Notes under the pieces: generated by a model | The model's input: the letters and a program-made list of their open reading frames with translations, nothing else | Database searches by the model: none | What the model was told of the DNA's origin: nothing | Part shown: positions 62,401 to 64,000 of the stretch, in pieces | Layout of the letters: each line of letters opens with the position of its first letter | Numbering within the stretch: position 1 is the stretch's first letter | Assembly: GCA_023091665.1 (NCBI GenBank) | Contig: JALJCQ010000011.1 | Coordinates: forward strand, 620,001-684,000 | From: Pythium myriotylum | Taxonomy: Eukaryota > Oomycota > Peronosporomycetes > Pythiales > Pythiaceae | DNA length: 64,000 bases | Reading direction: 5' to 3' | Made by a program: the position numbers and the translations under genes

Positions 62401-63754
62401 ACTTGGATCGCGTCACAACCGCGTTCTGCTCGCCACCCGCTGCAGTTGAACCGGTGTTTTCGCTCATCATCATCGTCGTGCCACCAAATAGCAAGTGAAC
62501 CTTGTGACCCGACTTCATGTCCAAGTTCTCAGCTAAGTCTTGTTCGCTCATCTTCGTGCCGATAGCCTCCTTCATCTGGGGCACACTCTCACCAGTCAAC
62601 GTCGCCTCATTCATCACAGCCGATCCTTCTAGCAACAGGGCATCACATGGGACCGAGTTGTCCGGGTTTTCACCCTCTGTTTCACGCTTGATCGAGATGA
62701 TATCGCCGGGCACGATCAGGTCCGAGCTTAGCTTGGTCCATTGGTTCATGCGGTACACGTACAGGTCGCGCGGTTTGTTACCCATGCCACGGAGCGTTTG
62801 CAAGTTCTTCAAGCGGCCGAGGACGGTCACACCCTCGAACATGATGATCATCACGAGCGTGAACAACGAGTACTGCCAGTATTCGTCAAGCATGTAGAGA
62901 CAGATGCTGAAGATCTGGAAAACCGTCAGCGGCTCGAGCAGCTGCTGCTTGAACATGTCGAGGAAGTTTGGCTGTGGGATGCTGAACTCATTCTTGCCAA
63001 AGAGCTCGAACTGCGCCTCAACCGCGTTCTCGGACGTGAAGCCGACCGACGTCACGTAGCTCTGAATCGTGTTGCTCGTGGGCGCGCGCAGCTTCTGGAA
63101 GACGATGCCTTTGCCCTGCTCGGTGTCCACTTCGGCCGTGTACTTGTGCTTCTGGAACATGAAGAAGGGCTTGCCGTCGCGGCCCTTCTCCAGCGCCACG
63201 ATGCTGCTCTTGCCCTTGAAGCTGCGCGGGTAAACGAGCACGTGGGTCGCGTCGGCGAGGCGCGTGACAGGCGCGTACTTGATCAGCGAGAGCACGCGCA
63301 CGGACCAGACTTGCAGCAGCAGCATGAGCACATGCGAGATCGTGGTCGCGAGCATGTAGAGCAGCGGCACAATGGCCGGCAGGTAGGGGTTGGGCAGCGG
63401 CGGGGCCTCCTCGTCCATGAGCTGCGTGTAGTTGACGCGCGTGTTGAGCTCCTCGCGCACGACGCCCTGCGACAGCGCCGAGGCCGCGAGGCCCGTGAGC
63501 GCCTCCTCGGCCACGGCGCCGACGGCCTCGACGCCGGGGATCAGCGCGCCCGACTCCTCGAGCTCCTTGATGGCTTGCGCGTACGGCTCGCCGATCGTGA
63601 GCATGCAGTGGTAGATCGAGAAAGCGTAGAGGAAGACGAAGGGCACGTGCTCGAGCCCGTAGCCCCAGTTGAACGGGTTCGTGCGGCGCCGGTGCAGCGA
63701 CAGCTTGCGGATGGACTTGCCCGTCCACGAGGGCGGGGCGTCGTCCTTCGCCAT
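59402..63754 (-). CDS. P5A-type ATPase (ATP13A1/Spf1 type), endoplasmic reticulum
   Basis: Single exon, 1450 aa; family members are about 1200. P5A ATPases remove misinserted transmembrane helices from the ER. N-terminal '[25 protein letters not shown]' is in the family's extra membrane region. P-type motifs: TGES near residue 386, the phosphorylation motif '[11 protein letters not shown]' near 590, '[20 protein letters not shown]' near 950. The '[24 protein letters not shown]' context is P5A-specific. The M4 motif reads 'IPAELPMQ' where P5A enzymes normally have P-P-E-L-P followed shortly by Glu. A ~100-residue Lys/Glu-rich insert (about 1020-1125) lies between the hinge motif and M5, explaining part of the length. 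Confidence 0.93.
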   Translation of the reverse strand: [1450 protein letters not shown]

Positions 63755-64000
63755 GGTGCTCGGAGTCGTCTACGATGCTAGAACCGCATGGAATCAGTCA
63801 AAATGTTCCCGAGGCCAAAGCGAGCGATCTAGGCGGCGCCAGGAGCCGCCGTGCACCGCGATCGAGAGCGGACGAGGCGCCCGTCTCACGGGGCCGCCTC
63901 TCCGCTCTCTGCGCGCAGCGGCGGCGGCGAGAGAAGCCGCCCGAGCTCGCGCACTGCGCGTTCGACTTGCGTACCTCGGATCCCGTTGGCGAAATGCGAT
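63755..64000. promoter_or_regulatory. Upstream region of P5A ATPase gene
   Basis: The last 246 bp are very GC-rich, upstream of the minus-strand ATPase. No gene is visible before the window ends. Confidence 0.4.

Noticed and set aside
1..64000. CRISPR arrays, bacterial operons or phage features
   Set aside because: Spliceosomal introns, nuclear protein families and lack of regularly spaced repeats exclude a prokaryotic origin.

Overview
The window is a gene-dense piece of nuclear chromosome from a eukaryote, most likely an oomycete of the Phytophthora/Pythium type. Three things point there. Most protein genes have few, very short GT-AG introns (about 53-75 nt, a few longer). Base composition is slightly GC-rich. 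Two neighbouring genes belong to a multi-pass membrane family carrying the 'VERLLALR.Y' motif, which I recall mainly from Phytophthora-like genomes. I rebuilt exon structures by hand from splice signals, frame continuity and similarity to known families. Every multi-exon model reported as intact sums to a whole number of codons. Species cannot be decided from the sequence.

Layout. 0-2.9 kb: gene-poor, with a broken ORF disrupted by a 131-bp tandem duplication. 2.9-10.7 kb: an RNFT-type RING ubiquitin ligase, an 829-aa PH-like protein, a mitoferrin-type carrier and an IMPACT/YigZ protein. 10.9-16.3 kb: three tandem aminoacylase-1 genes. 16.7-22 kb: an SCP-type CTD phosphatase, a conserved unknown protein and a TLDc protein. 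22-30 kb: TELO2, a small coiled-coil protein and two related membrane-protein genes, one frameshifted. 30-39.5 kb: a three-repeat MYB factor, a metaxin-like import protein, UTP6, RNA polymerase subunit RPB12 and NMD3. 39.5-48.5 kb: delta-1-pyrroline-5-carboxylate dehydrogenase, a 59-aa ORF, a REXO5/REX1-like exonuclease, a membrane-anchored degenerate serine protease and HUS1. 48.5-53.4 kb: an ALDH3 fatty-aldehyde dehydrogenase and a CENP-B/Tc5-type DNA-binding protein, bracketed by two inverted copies of a dispersed repeat. 53.4-63.8 kb: a fusion of leucine carboxyl methyltransferase and GNAT acetyltransferase, an unknown protein, a COPI-associated/TVP15-like membrane protein, a TRF4-type poly(A) polymerase and an ER P5A ATPase.

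Most genes are housekeeping and unrelated in pathway. Several act in ribosome and RNA biology (UTP6, NMD3, REXO, TRF4, RPB12), genome maintenance (TELO2, HUS1) and mitochondria (mitoferrin, metaxin, P5CDH). I found no convincing new multigene system. The most distinctive items are the LCMT-GNAT fusion, the aminoacylase array with signs of gene conversion, the degenerate protease, the DDE-less CENP-B/Tc5 protein between inverted repeats, and two near-perfect palindromes upstream of genes.
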